DNA of 64,000 bases from Mesotaenium endlicherianum. Its lineage: Eukaryota > Streptophyta > Zygnematophyceae > Zygnematales > Mesotaeniaceae. The stretch covers positions 389-64,388 of the forward strand of contig WELA01003597.1 of the NCBI GenBank assembly GCA_009602735.1. The letters run 5' to 3'. The position numbers and the translations under genes were made by a program. This document shows positions 1-11,206 of this stretch, one piece after another. The number at the start of each line of letters is the position of its first letter. Position 1 is the first letter of the stretch. Under the pieces are notes generated by a model. The model ran no database searches. It saw nothing but the letters and a program-made list of their open reading frames with translations, and was not told where the DNA came from.

Positions 1-290
1 CGAATGCCGAACTCGAGAGCAATGTCTAGCGTATGTACATGGAATGAGTTTAGTGTTCAACGGTCAGTGCGATGGCACCGCCTACCCGGGAGTTAACCAC
101 GTTGGTATGACCTCGGTTAACCAAATCCTCCGCCATCTCCCATCATCCCGAATCGCCATCCATCATAGGGATGTCATCTGGCCATTCATCTAGCACACCA
201 CACTTAGAAGCATATCGAGGCAGTTCGCTGCTACCATGTACTGAAGTCAGCTGGCTGTCAAAGAATGTGTCAGCAAGCTGACTTAAGGTT
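1..290 (-). repeat. Diverged single copy of the family-D leader repeat
   Basis: This stretch aligns by eye with one unit of the 378-bp array at 5011-8134 in the same orientation, sharing landmarks such as GCGATGGCACCG, GGAGTTAACCACGTTGG and GGCAGTTCGCTGCT. It also matches the reverse complement of 47026-47390. It is clearly more diverged than the array units are from each other, so it is an older copy. It carries no gene. The window starts inside it, so its left end is unknown. Confidence 0.75.
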
Positions 291-441
291 ACCTCAGCCT
301 GCTACTTCCGGCCAAGTCATTAAACTGATATTAAGTAAGAAGTCCAGCAGACTGATTGTTAACTAGAGTTCAGCAGGCTGAACTTATTTAACTATATTAT
401 TTAAATGAATATTATATCGACCAGTATACTGATTCATTACA
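291..441. other. AT-rich junction sequence, nothing recognised
   Basis: Short AT-rich stretch with a few loosely repeated CAGCAGACTGA-like words between the leader repeat and the truncated pol of element A. No coding or RNA signal was seen. Confidence 0.5.
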
Positions 442-2564
442 AGCAAAAGAAGGTGCAAGCAGTCAGAGATTGACCGGTACCTGTTGATATTCATCAACTC
501 TGGAGTTTCCTCGGCATGGCGAATTATGATCAACGTTTCATTGAAGGATTTGCCAAGGTGTGTGCACCGCTCACGAACATGTTGAAGAAGCAGGAGAAGT
601 GGCTATGGGGTGACAAGGAGCAGCAAGCTTTTGAGAAGATTAAGGAGTTGTTGACACAGGCACCTGTGTTGGCAATTGCAAGTCCATAGCTTCCTTTCAC
701 CATCATCACGGACGCATCAAAATTCGCCGTGGGAGCCATTCTTCTCCGGGACCAGGCTTAGGGATTACAACCTGTGGCATACGAGAGCAGGAAGTTGAGC
801 CCTACTAAGCAGAATTATGCAACACACGAGCGAGAGATATTAGCTATTATCCAAGCTTTGAGGATTTGGCAATGTAGTGTGGACAGAAGGAAGGTATTGA
901 TCAAGACCGACCACAAGAGCTTGGAGAAGTTTATGACGCAGCCAACGTTGACACCAAGACAGGCAAGGTGGATGGAGTTTCTGCAACAGTTCGACCACAA
1001 GATTGAGTACTTACCTGGAGAAAATCAACCCTGCAGACGCTTTATCCAGGAGGTGTGACCTTGCAGCTGTCTCAGTTATCAAGGAGAGTATGGACTTCAA
1101 GGAGAAGCTTCAGACAGGTTATGAGGAGGACCCAGAGTTTGTTGATGGTGGAGCAGCTGAGTCCAACTCGAACATGCACAAGAAGGACGGCATATGGTAC
1201 TATGGTGATTCCAAGCGAGTGGTGGTACCTGACATCAAGGAGCTACGAGACCTACTACTTGCGGAGCATCATGATTGCTTATATGCTGGACACTTTGGAA
1301 GCGAGAAGACGGCAAGCGCGCTAAAGCGGGAGTACTATTGGAGAAACATGGACAAGGACATCGAGGAGTGGATCAGGAGTTGCGATGCGTGCCAGAGAAA
1401 CAAGACACCAAATCAATGGAAGGGAGGTACATTGCAGCCCCTGCCTATTCCAGAGTATCCTTGGGAGCAGATTGCTATGGACTTCATCACATCATGACCA
1501 GTCAGTGGTCAAGGGCACAATGCAGTATGGGTAGTGTCTGACAAACTCAGCAAGATGGCTCACTTCATTCCCATGAAGGAGACTTCTCCGGCAGCAGATG
1601 TGGCACGGCTATTCTTTGATCATATTTTCAGGCTACATGGGTTGCCGAAGGTGATTGTTTCAGATCGGGATTCAAGGTTCACTAGCAACTTTTGGCGGTC
1701 ATTGTTTACTTTGATGGGGACCAAGCCAAGTATGAGCATTTTTTATCATCCTCAGACAGACGGGCAGAGTGAGAGGCTCAACGGAAGTCTGCAAGAGGTG
1801 CTCAGGAGTTACACTATAGAGGACCCTTCAGAGTGGGACAAGAAGCTACCAGGGTTGGAGTTTGCCTACAACAACAGCATGCAGGGATCGACCAAGCAGT
1901 CACCATTTACTATGGTTTATGGAAGAGAAGTATATCATCCAGTAAACGTCTTGTTGGAGAAGGCCAAGGAGACTCAGGTTCCTACGATACAAGCTTTTAT
2001 GGAGCAGATGGCCAAGACTTGGGATATGGCAAAGACGTGTATTCGGAAGGCACAAGAAGAGCAGGTCAAGCATGCTAACAAGCACAGGAGGGAAGTGACA
2101 TACCATGTGGGTGACAAAGTACTCTTGTCAACAGAAAATCTACCTTTCACAGGCAAGAGGAAACTGCGGGCACAGTTTACAGGTCCCTTTGTGGTGCTCA
2201 AGCAGGTCAATCCAGTGACCTACAAGTTGGAACTTCCTTCAGGTTGGCGTATCCATGATATGTTCCATGTCAGTTGTTTGCGGCCATACGTTGACTCAAA
2301 TGAAGGACATCCAGGACGACTACCTACACCGCCACCACCGGTCGAGATCGATGATGTATTGGAGTATGAAATGGAGGCGATTGTCGGCGATCGACGAGTC
2401 AAGCGAGGTTAACGACTTGTTCAAAAGTATTTGGTCAAGTGGACAGGCTACCATGCGGACGACAACACTTGGGATCCAGAAGCCAACTTGACTTCTTGTG
2501 AGAGTAAGTTGAGACGTTATTTACAGAATGCGTCATGGACGTCACATCTTGAGGAGGGGGATGA
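442..2564 (+). mobile_element. Ty3/gypsy chromovirus fossil (element A), 3' half of pol
   Basis: Remnant of an LTR retrotransposon that begins inside reverse transcriptase. Parts in order: the end of the RT connection (FLGMANYDQRFIEGFAK, about 510-560), RNase H (about 690-1040, with PVAYESRKLSPTKQNYATHE), the integrase HHCC zinc domain (about 1265-1420, HHDC...CDACQRN), the integrase core (about 1540-2000, ending in PQTDGQSER and NNSMQGSTKQSPF), an integrase C-terminal fold (FHVSCLRPYV) and a chromodomain (VKWTGYHADDNTWDPEA, about 2430-2480). The domain order is that of chromoviruses, whose chromodomain targets integration to marked chromatin. The 3' LTR follows at 2565. The copy is broken in several places and lacks gag, protease and most of RT. 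Confidence 0.9.
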
Positions 2565-3297
2565 TGTAAGGTCATAGGTTTATAAAGTGCATTTTTGAGT
2601 TTCATGAAAGTATATTCTGATTGCATAGTAGTGTAGAGTTTGTTTTTCATCGAATTTGGTGAAGTATTGAGAGAGTTATGGATTTCCGAAGTTTAATTAG
2701 TGTTGAGGTCGGTTGACGACTGTCCTTAATTCGCGGTGAGCGCGACCGTCGGATTGACCGACAGCTTCGAGCGATCTGGGCCGTTAGAGTGAATTCGAAC
2801 TTTCACGTAGGTTCGGCTGACGCGGAGTGCCGACTAGGTCGACTTACCTAGAAGTTTCGGATTAGCCTAGCGCGTATAAGTTAATCTATTCTAGATATTT
2901 CGAAGCATGCATGTGGACGTCAAATCGGCCCAACACGTCAGATGAGACTGATCTGGCTTTCTCACGTATATTTTGGAAGGGACAATTTGACGAACACTTA
3001 GAAAAATCCGTTGCTAAGCGGCCCTTCCGCCTAGGGGCGAGCGGCCGTCGTAGAAAACTATAAATAGACATAACTACTTCATTTCTTATCAGTTTTCACT
3101 TCTGTAAATTTCTACGAGTTTGTAATGACAAGGCCTTCCATTCTACATCAATTGTGAGCAGTTTCTTGCTAGTCAAAATGTCAAGTAATTTTCCTAAGCT
3201 TTCTTAGTGATATGCCGCTGCACCCTTTAGTATGATCGCAACTAGTGCTTTTCCTCGTGAGTCACTACGCTTCCATTAGAGCACTCTGCCCCTTTCA
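2565..3297 (+). repeat. LTR of family A (3' LTR of element A)
   Basis: It begins TGTAAGGTCATAGG directly after the pol end and closes with TTTCA at 3297, giving the TG...CA ends usual for LTRs over 733 bp. A second copy in the same orientation lies at 42058-42799, which fixes both boundaries. A TATAAATA-type motif near 3060 could be the former promoter. To its right is minus-strand debris also seen at 40.8-41.1 kb, so element A inserted into older retroelement sequence. Confidence 0.88.
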
Positions 3298-3590
3298 GTG
3301 ATGGTCTTCCAGTGCCAGTTAGTGGGTTGTAGAAAGAAAACAGAATTTGTCCTCTTCAGAGTACAGGAGTACCAGTGACCTGAGAAATCCAACTGGCTGG
3401 TCTCCCTTGCCAAGAACTCCCAGCCTCTTCTTTCCACGTTATACATGGCCTTGAATCGGTTGTGGGAAGTGGTGTCCTTGAAGCTGTCTGTATGCATAGG
3501 GATCAACCTGATGACCCTGTCTGTAGCCCAGATCCCAAGTATTGGCATCGCTTCAGATTCACATGTCTGGACCAATGCTTTGACCTTGAC
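3298..3590 (-). pseudogene. Fragment of the unassigned retroelement ORF also found at 40.8-41.1 kb
   Basis: The minus-strand translation (SEAMPILGIWATDRVIRLI, then GWEFLARETSQL and GHWYSCTLKRTN) matches the plus-strand ORF at about 40790-41080 closely. The fragment is cut by the LTR edge at 3297. On the other side it runs in the same open frame into family-D gag sequence (near 3590), so it sits at a junction of two element families. No known domain was recognised. Confidence 0.7.
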
Positions 3591-4803
3591 TGTCCTCAGC
3601 CTAATCTCCTTCAATTGCATCGTAGGAACTGTGTGGCTTTTGACAATCTTAGTCACCAAAGCATTATTATGGCGCTTGTGATTGAACTGTTGCTGATCCC
3701 AGGCATCAACATTTTGGATCAAGTCAGCCAGTTTCTCATATTTCTTTCAGCAAGATGACCTGAGACTTCGGATTTCAAGCCATAGTGAAGTATACTATCC
3801 TATACCGCTCTGGCAATTCTGGCTGTTTCATCATGTTCTCCTGGAACTTTTGAGCAAACTCAGCAACTGAAGTGGTCTGCTTCAGTGTCAAGAAGATCAT
3901 TGCATAGATAGCTTTCTACTGCTGAATCATAACATCAAATTTTTCATGCAGCTTCTCGACAAACTCTACCCAAGTAGGGTCATTGAGTTGTTGAGCATTA
4001 CGCTCTCCTTTCCAATACAGCCACCAGTCTGCTGCACTGCCTTTCAGTAGAGCACCAGTGTGCCTGACCTTCTTGTAATCCTGCAATTTTGGGTTGTTCT
4101 CCAGCCACTGCTCAACATCAGCGAGAAACTTGATCAGGTATTACTTTTTGTTTTCCTCATGGTCATAGCCCTGGGGGGGTTTTGGCTAAGGCTTACTAGG
4201 CCCTCTGCCACCACCACCAGTGCTTTGAGAACCCCATTGGTCTCTGTCACGCAGCAATGCCATCATGATTCTTTTGTCCTCTTGTTGGGATTGATACATG
4301 CTCGCCATTTGCGATTGCATCTGCACAAATGAGGCTCCCAAATCTACATTCTGAGGTGGTAGCCTAGCAAATGCAGCAGCAGCAACATTAGCCCAATTAG
4401 TAGCAGCTTCGGCATTCTCGATTGCTGCAGCTCCGGCTATGCCCGTTGCGCTCAATTGTCTGCAAATTTGAGGGAGAGGTATGACAGTAGGCACAGCAGG
4501 AGGTTGGTTTCGGGGATTGGCCCTTTCTGCCATTTGCTCTTCCACCGTTATTTCATCAGGGTCCCTCTTGTTTACTGCCTCCTCTACCTCTTTGGCTAAA
4601 CGCTCATCCTCAGCCAGCTGGACTGCTACTGCAGCAAGAGCTGCTGCTTGCTCAGCTGCTTCTCTAGCTCCTGCATCGTGCAGCGTTTCTAAGTAGGTAC
4701 AAGGTCCAAAGACGCGACTTTCGTTCTGCACTTTTACAATGTTATCATTGTCCTCACCCTCCATTTCCCAAGAGTTGCTAGTTTGAGACCTAGTCCTTCC
4801 CAT
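3591..4803 (-). mobile_element. Ty3/gypsy-type gag fossil of family D (copy 1)
   Basis: The 5' part (4186-4803) encodes an N-terminal gag region rich in Ala and Glu with a likely coiled coil (EAAEQAAALAAVAVQLAEDE). It ends near a QSQMASMYQSQQEDKRIMMALL segment and a Gly-rich stretch. Downstream come capsid pieces typical of retrotransposon gag (ADWWLYWKGER, then WVEFVEKLHEKF and SVAEFAQKFQENMM). The same protein is seen on the plus strand at 20261-21660. The start at 4803 opens MGRTRSQTSNSWEMEGED, closely matching copy 2. The copy is broken in several places and has no pol attached. Confidence 0.85.
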
Positions 4804-5010
4804 ACACGAGTACTACGATAACTGCTCCAATATTACTGAAATGAATCAACCTACCAATAGGCAATTAATAATTAATAAATATTTTTATACTAGCGAGTCA
4901 TCTTTATGGTGTTTTTTGTTAACGGATTAAACAACAAAAGACAAACACACTAGCAGTGAACAATACTCGCAAGTCAAATGCAAGTAGAGTAACAATCAAT
5001 AATGCAATCA
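4804..5010 (-). repeat. Family-D untranslated leader
   Basis: AT-rich sequence directly upstream of the gag start. It matches 20105-20260 and 47400-47540 in reverse orientation (shared words around ATTGCCTATTGGTA and GTTAATAGAAAATACC). It links the gag to the tandem array and shows that the array grew from the 5' end of this element family. Confidence 0.75.
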
Positions 5011-8000
5011 GTAAACTCAAACATAAGCAAGGCTAGAAGACAAAGCGTATCAATGGCTTCTCGCCTTGGATTCAGATATCTCTCAGTAAGCAGTACAAGA
5101 GAGTTGGCCTCGTTTCCAAATGCCGAACTTGAGAGCAATACCTAGCATATGAACATGGAATAACTTTATGGTTTAACAGCAAGTGCGATGGCACCGTCTA
5201 CCCAGGAGTTAACCACGTTGGCAGGACCTCGGCTATCCAAATCCACAACCATCTCCCATGATCTCGAATCGCCATCCACCTTAACGGTGTCATCTGGCCA
5301 CTCATCTAGCATACCACATTTAGATGCATAGCTAGGCAGTTCGCTGCTGCCGGGTAAGACAGCCAGGTGACTGTCAAAGAATGTGTCAGTAAACTCAAAC
5401 ATAAGCAAGGCTAGAAGACAAAGCGTATCAATGGCTTCTCGCCTTGGATTCAGATATCTCTCAGTAAGCAGTACAAGAGAGTTGGCCTTGTTTCCAAATG
5501 CCGAACTTGAGAGCAATACCTAGCATATGAACATGGAATAAGTTTATGGTTTAACAGCAAGTGCGATGGCACCGTCTACCCAGGAGTTAACCACGTTGGC
5601 AGGACCTCGGCTATCCAAATCCACAACCATCTCCCATGATCTCGAATCGCCATCCACCTTAACGGTGTCATCTGGCCACTCATCTAGCATACCACATTTA
5701 GATGCATAGCTAGGCAGTTCGCTGCTGCCGGGTAAGACAGCCAGGTGACTGTCAAAGAATGTGTCAGTAAACTCAAACATAAGCAAGGCTAGAAGACAAA
5801 GCGTATCAATGGCTTCTCGCCTTGGATTCAGATATCTCTCAGTAAGCAGTACAAGAGAGTTGGCCTTGTTTCCAAATGCCGAACTTGAGAGCAATACCTA
5901 GCATATGAACATGGAATAAGTTTATGGTTTAACAGCAAGTGCGATGGCACCGTCTACCCAGGAGTTAACCACGTTGGCAGGACCTCGGCTATCCAAATCC
6001 ACAACCATCTCCCATGATCTCGAATCGCCATCCACCTTAACGGTGTCATCTGGCCACTCATCTAGCATACCACATTTAGATGCATAGCTAGGCAGTTCGC
6101 TGCTGCCGGGTAAGACAGCCAGGTGACTGTCAAAGAATGTGTCAGTAAACTCAAACATAAGCAAGGCTAGAAGACAAAGCGTATCAATGGCTTCTCGCCT
6201 TGGATTCAGATATCTCTCAGTAAGCAGTACAAGAGAGTTGGCCTTGTTTCCAAATGCCGAACTTGAGAGCAATACCTAGCATATGAACATGGAATAAGTT
6301 TATGGTTTAACAGCAAGTGCGATGGCACCGTCTACCCAGGAGTTAACCACGTTGGCAGGACCTCGGCTATCCAAATCCACAACCATCTCCCATGATCTCG
6401 AATCGCCATCCACCTTAACGGTGTCATCTGGCCACTCATCTAGCATACCACATTTAGATGCATAGCTAGGCAGTTCGCTGCTGCCGGGTAAGACAGCCAG
6501 GTGACTGTCAAAGAATGTGTCAGTAAACTCAAACATAAGCAAGGCTAGAAGACAAAGCGTATCAATGGCTTCTCGCCTTGGATTCAGATATCTCTCAGTA
6601 AGCAGTACAAGAGAGTTGGCCTTGTTTCCAAATGCCGAACTTGAGAGCAATACCTAGCATATGAACATGGAATAAGTTTATGGTTTAACAGCAAGTGCGA
6701 TGGCACCGTCTACCCAGGAGTTAACCACGTTGGCAGGACCTCGGCTATCCAAATCCACAACCATCTCCCATGATCTCGAATCGCCATCCACCTTAACGGT
6801 GTCATCTGGCCACTCATCTAGCATACCACATTTAGATGCATAGCTAGGCAGTTCGCTGCTGCCGGGTAAGACAGCCAGGTGACTGTCAAAGAATGTGTCA
6901 GTAAACTCAAACATAAGCAAGGCTAGAAGACAAAGCGTATCAATGGCTTCTCGCCTTGGATTCAGATATCTCTCAGTAAGCAGTACAAGAGAGTTGGCCT
7001 TGTTTCCAAATGCCGAACTTGAGAGCAATACCTAGCATATGAACATGGAATAAGTTTATGGTTTAACAGCAAGTGCGATGGCACCGTCTACCCAGGAGTT
7101 AACCACGTTGGCAGGACCTCGGCTATCCAAATCCACAACCATCTCCCATGATCTCGAATCGCCATCCACCTTAACGGTGTCATCTGGCCACTCATCTAGC
7201 ATACCACATTTAGATGCATAGCTAGGCAGTTCGCTGCTGCCGGGTAAGACAGCCAGGTGACTGTCAAAGAATGTGTCAGTAAACTCAAACATAAGCAAGG
7301 CTAGAAGACAAAGCGTATCAATGGCTTCTCGCCTTGGATTCAGATATCTCTCAGTAAGCAGTACAAGAGAGTTGGCCTTGTTTCCAAATGCCGAACTTGA
7401 GAGCAATACCTAGCATATGAACATGGAATAAGTTTATGGTTTAACAGCAAGTGCGATGGCACCGTCTACCCAGGAGTTAACCACGTTGGCAGGACCTCGG
7501 CTATCCAAATCCACAACCATCTCCCATGATCTCGAATCGCCATCCACCTTAACGGTGTCATCTGGCCACTCATCTAGCATACCACATTTAGATGCATAGC
7601 TAGGCAGTTCGCTGCTGCCGGGTAAGACAGCCAGGTGACTGTCAAAGAATGTGTCAGTAAACTCAAACATAAGCAAGGCTAGAAGACAAAGCGTATCAAT
7701 GGCTTCTCGCCTTGGATTCAGATATCTCTCAGTAAGCAGTACAAGAGAGTTGGCCTTGTTTCCAAATGCCGAACTTGAGAGCAATACCTAGCATATGAAC
7801 ATGGAATAAGTTTATGGTTTAACAGCAAGTGCGATGGCACCGTCTACCCAGGAGTTAACCACGTTGGCAGGACCTCGGCTATCCAAATCCACAACCATCT
7901 CCCATGATCTCGAATCGCCATCCACCTTAACGGTGTCATCTGGCCACTCATCTAGCATACCACATTTAGATGCATAGCTAGGCAGTTCGCTGCTGCCGGG

Positions 8001-8134
8001 TAAGACAGCCAGGTGACTGTCAAAGAATGTGTCAGTAAACTCAAACATAAGCAAGGCTAGAAGACAAAGCGTATCAATGGCTTCTCGCCTTGGATTCAGA
8101 TATCTCTCAGTAAGCAGTACAAGAGAGTTGGCCA
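5011..8134 (-). repeat. Tandem array, about 8.3 copies of a 378-bp unit
   Basis: The same sequence recurs with an exact 378-bp step; the word AACAGCAAGTGCGATGG, for example, returns at every step. Units appear identical to one another except that the first differs at a couple of positions. The unit matches the single-copy leader/LTR region of family D at 47026-47390 (opposite strand) and at 1-290. Because 378 is divisible by three, each unit carries the same 116-codon minus-strand open frame; this is a by-product of the repeat and I do not call it a gene. The array ends at a one-base gap, so the true copy number is unknown. Confidence 0.95.
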
Positions 8135-8135
8135 N
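8135..8135. other. Assembly gap of one unknown base
   Basis: A single N lies where the 378-bp array meets LTR sequence of family B. The join looks like a scaffolding or overlap decision rather than real adjacency, so order and distance across it should not be trusted. Confidence 0.9.
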
Positions 8136-9750
8136 TCCACACTCAATGCTTCCCATGTTCAACCAATTCCTCATTCAACACTTAGCAGATATTTTCAAAA
8201 GCTTATCTCATCCTCAGCTTTCCTTACATAGGACAAAAGTGTCTTACTTTCGCACAGGCTTCCACCCAAATTGAGCATTTACAGAATGAACAAGTTTTGT
8301 GGTTTGCAGAAATCACGTCTAAGCAGCTTAACAGGCAATGCCAGATTCAGAGAAAATCGCCCTTCAAGGCTTTCGCTTAACTCCCACAAGTCACAGCTTA
8401 CAAAACTCTGAAACTGCACATCTATGTTGGCCTGGTCTGAGCTCTTCACTCAACATCGCGCCTTAACAGCTCTTCACTGCTCGGCTGGGCTCACTCAGTT
8501 CTTCACTGAGAGCTTTACTTGTTGAGGCTACTCTTGCTATCAGCAATTTGACAATTGAGATTTCTGAGAACTTAGAAACTAACACAGCACTCGCCATTTT
8601 AAGTGTCTCTCGCACGCTTGTGGCGTTTGACCCAAATCTGTGCTAATCTCCTAACAGATTCTATTTTGCAGCTCTCTACTTTCTACCAGCGAGACCCTCT
8701 CTTGGGAACTCCTGAGGTCTAACGTGTCTATGACACACTTAAGAAGAATTCTTCGAGCATCGGCAGAAGCGTGGCGTCTCGATTCTTCAACGGCCTTGGG
8801 AACTCCTTCTTCTTCGTGCTCCCTCTGCTTCTTCAACTTCCTTTGACAACAATGCAAGCCAGAATAAAGCAGCTTCAGGCAGGACTCGTGCCTTTCACAG
8901 GCACCACACACTATCCTCTCTCGAGAATGCCAGTGCTTAGTCACAGTGCTGAACTTGCATGCCGTCCTTAGCAGCTCTTCCACCATTTAGGAGTTGTCAT
9001 TCTGCATGCGTGCATGCATTGGGATTGTCGCGCGTGACTGCTTAGCCTTTCAGTTGATAATCATGCCTATTTGGCTGGCTGGCAGCGTTAAGAACGAGCG
9101 CTCAAGCCGTGACTGGCCACATGCGGGTCTTGGCCGAGGTGGCACACAACGCCTCTGCAACATCCCTGCTGTACTAGGTTTAGATAGCCAATTGATCAGT
9201 ACCTTTTCGTGCACTTGCTGGTTCCCTACTCTTAGCCTTTCAACTGACTACTCTATTCAAACCCCCATCCATTCTTGGGCATGGGTTTGGCGTGTTGTGA
9301 CCACTTTGACAGTGATAACAACTTTGAAATGACCGCTGACTGAGATCTCTCGGTCCTTTGGTCGGTTAGTCAACGCTGACTTCCCGTACCTGGGCAACCG
9401 TGGCTTGCGTTGCGCGTGCGACACCGTTAAGTTATAGCAGTCGCGGCAGCTGTCGTGCCTAACAATGTCGGACCCCTGGCACGTGCGTGGTTTCTCAGCA
9501 CGTGTCCCTTCGACCTGGTTGACGTATCGGTGCGTCGCTGCACGTGGGAATCGACCGAGTTGATCATCCCTTGTACGTGTGTCGGCGGCAAACTGGTTGG
9601 GGTTTCACTCATTCCTGGTCTTCCTGCACTTGCATCACACGGTGGGGCATCCCACACTCAATGCTTCCCATGTTCAACCAGTTCCTCATTCAACACTTCG
9701 CAGAAATTATCAAAAACTTATCTTATCCTCAGCTTCCCTTACACCCCTCC
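8136..9750 (-). repeat. LTR region of family B (3' side of element B)
   Basis: The core at 8231-9450 matches 18884-20103 in the same orientation and 48355-49600 in reverse; by eye the first two are about 95% alike over the stretches compared. A segment of up to about 300 bp (about 9455-9748, beginning TGTAAGGGAAGC on the minus strand after a purine-rich AAAGGGAGGGG tract) precedes the core. Its first 95 bases recur after the core at 8136-8230. The purine tract followed by TG suggests the LTR begins near 9748. Exact ends are uncertain. Open frames on the plus strand here are not genes. Confidence 0.8.
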
Positions 9751-10787
9751 CTTTCAGCTGAGGCGTCCCTGCCTTTCCGCTGAAAGCCTCTATCTCCTGG
9801 CCTTGCGGCTGGGGGTTTTAGGAAGGCAGTCAGGACATTCCCACCGTCCTGCCATAATCTCTTCTTTGCCAATGCAGAAGGTGTCCAACGGGCACTACAC
9901 TTATCGCAAGTTACCATTGCTTCTTGATCATCCAGCACTTTGCAGCTGGCACAAGGTGTGGCTGGCACCAATTCCTCGGGCACAGTCTTGATCGTAGGAT
10001 CAATATTAGGCAAGTGGCACAGCGAGCAATTCTGCACATGATCTCTTATGGTTTTCCCATCAGAACCTTCCAGTTCCAGCACACCATTGTCGAACGCATG
10101 TTTCACGCGTAAGATTACTGCACCTGAACTGGTGTCAATGGTGGTCTTGGTCTGGCGCTTGCGGTAGGCGAAGTCTCCTTCCTGAATTTGCGTCATTTGC
10201 AGGCGGTAGCTCTCGTCTCGCGTCCTGGCGTAACGCTGTGTGTCTCTTTTTTGTGCAATTTTCAGATTGTCCAGGGCAGCAGGCATCATGTGCTCAAATA
10301 ACGCCTTGCGGCGTATCATGACTTTTAGCAGTTCCTCAGGGTTGTTCAGGTCGTTCACCTGTCCGATCTCCTGCTTGATGCTGCTGGGCACAACTGGACT
10401 TCTGCCAAACAGAATTTGATAAGGCGAGTAATTCGCCAAAGCAGCTTGCTTGCTAAATTTGTAACCCATAATTAGCCATGGTAGGGCCAGATCCCAATCA
10501 CGCTTGTCATGCTCAAGGCAAAATTTGCGCAAAGCAGACTTAATGGTTTGCACCATCCGTTTTGCTAGACCATCAGCTTGTGGGTGGTCTCTGGACGTAG
10601 TGCGATGGTCAATGAAGCATTTATCTAAGACTTTCTGAAAACAACCTTGGAACTCAGATCCCTGGTCTGTCAGCACTTCTGCTGGAGCTCCATGACGTAC
10701 AATCACACCGTCGAGAAGCGCTTCCGCGGTCCCCAAGCTTTCCTTAGCAGGTAGAGATACAACCTCTATCCATTTAGAAAAATGCAC
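9729..10787 (-). pseudogene. Element B integrase core with Cys-rich C-terminal module
   Basis: The 352-codon open stretch holds the retroviral-type integrase core (VLTDQGSEFQG, then HPQADGLAKRMVQTIKSALR; DDE-type catalysis of strand transfer). Next comes the GPY-like region (GDFAYRKRQTKTT and GVLELEGSDGK). Near residues 250-300 are Cys pairs (NCSLCHLPN, CASCKVL and CDKC) that align with the PHD-finger region of element C. In this family the reader module follows the integrase, the place a chromodomain takes in chromoviruses. Fossil of element B. Confidence 0.8.
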
Positions 10788-10867
10788 TTAGAAAAATGCT
10801 CAATCATGATCATAATGTACTTGTTACTTCGCTTGGACAGCGATAGCTCTCCTGCGAGATCACAGCT

Positions 10868-11200
10868 CTAGCGGTATCCTAGGCCCATGATTGGCAGAGG
10901 TTGCAGGTGTGGGTGTTGCTGTGTGAAACCAGCCTTGACGCGATCACAACTTTGGCAGGCCTTGATCACATCCTCACACTGCTGCTTCATGCCCCTCCAC
11001 CAGCAAGACAGCTCCAAAAGATTGTACGTCTTCTTGACACCATAGTGTCCAATATTCTCGTGCATTTCCTGCACCAGAGCTCGCCTTTTGGTGGGTTCTG
11101 GCACCAACTTCTCTTGACCAGTTTTTTCAATCTTGAAGAGGTTATTGCGTTTCCAGCAAAACAGTTTAGCTTGATGGCTCACCTGGTCCTTTTTGTTCAC
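10868..11200 (-). pseudogene. Element B integrase zinc-binding domain
   Basis: It contains HENIGHYGVKKTYNLL followed by CQSCDRVKAG, the HHCC arrangement that precedes the integrase core in Ty3/gypsy elements. It lies between the RNase H end and the core, as expected. Fossil. Confidence 0.8.
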
Positions 11201-11206
11201 CGATGA

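Noticed and set aside
5011-8134. CRISPR-like array
   Set aside because: There are no spacers. The whole unit repeats head to tail, and the genome is eukaryotic.
5166-8174. Eight identical 116-120 residue minus-strand open frames read as a gene family
   Set aside because: They are the same frame of a 378-bp tandem repeat whose length is a multiple of three. There is no domain, no start context, and the diverged copies at 1-290 and 47026-47390 do not keep the frame.
8994-9332. 112-residue open frame with a near twin at 19647-19985
   Set aside because: Both are inside copies of the family-B LTR, in the orientation opposite to the element. No domain was recognised.
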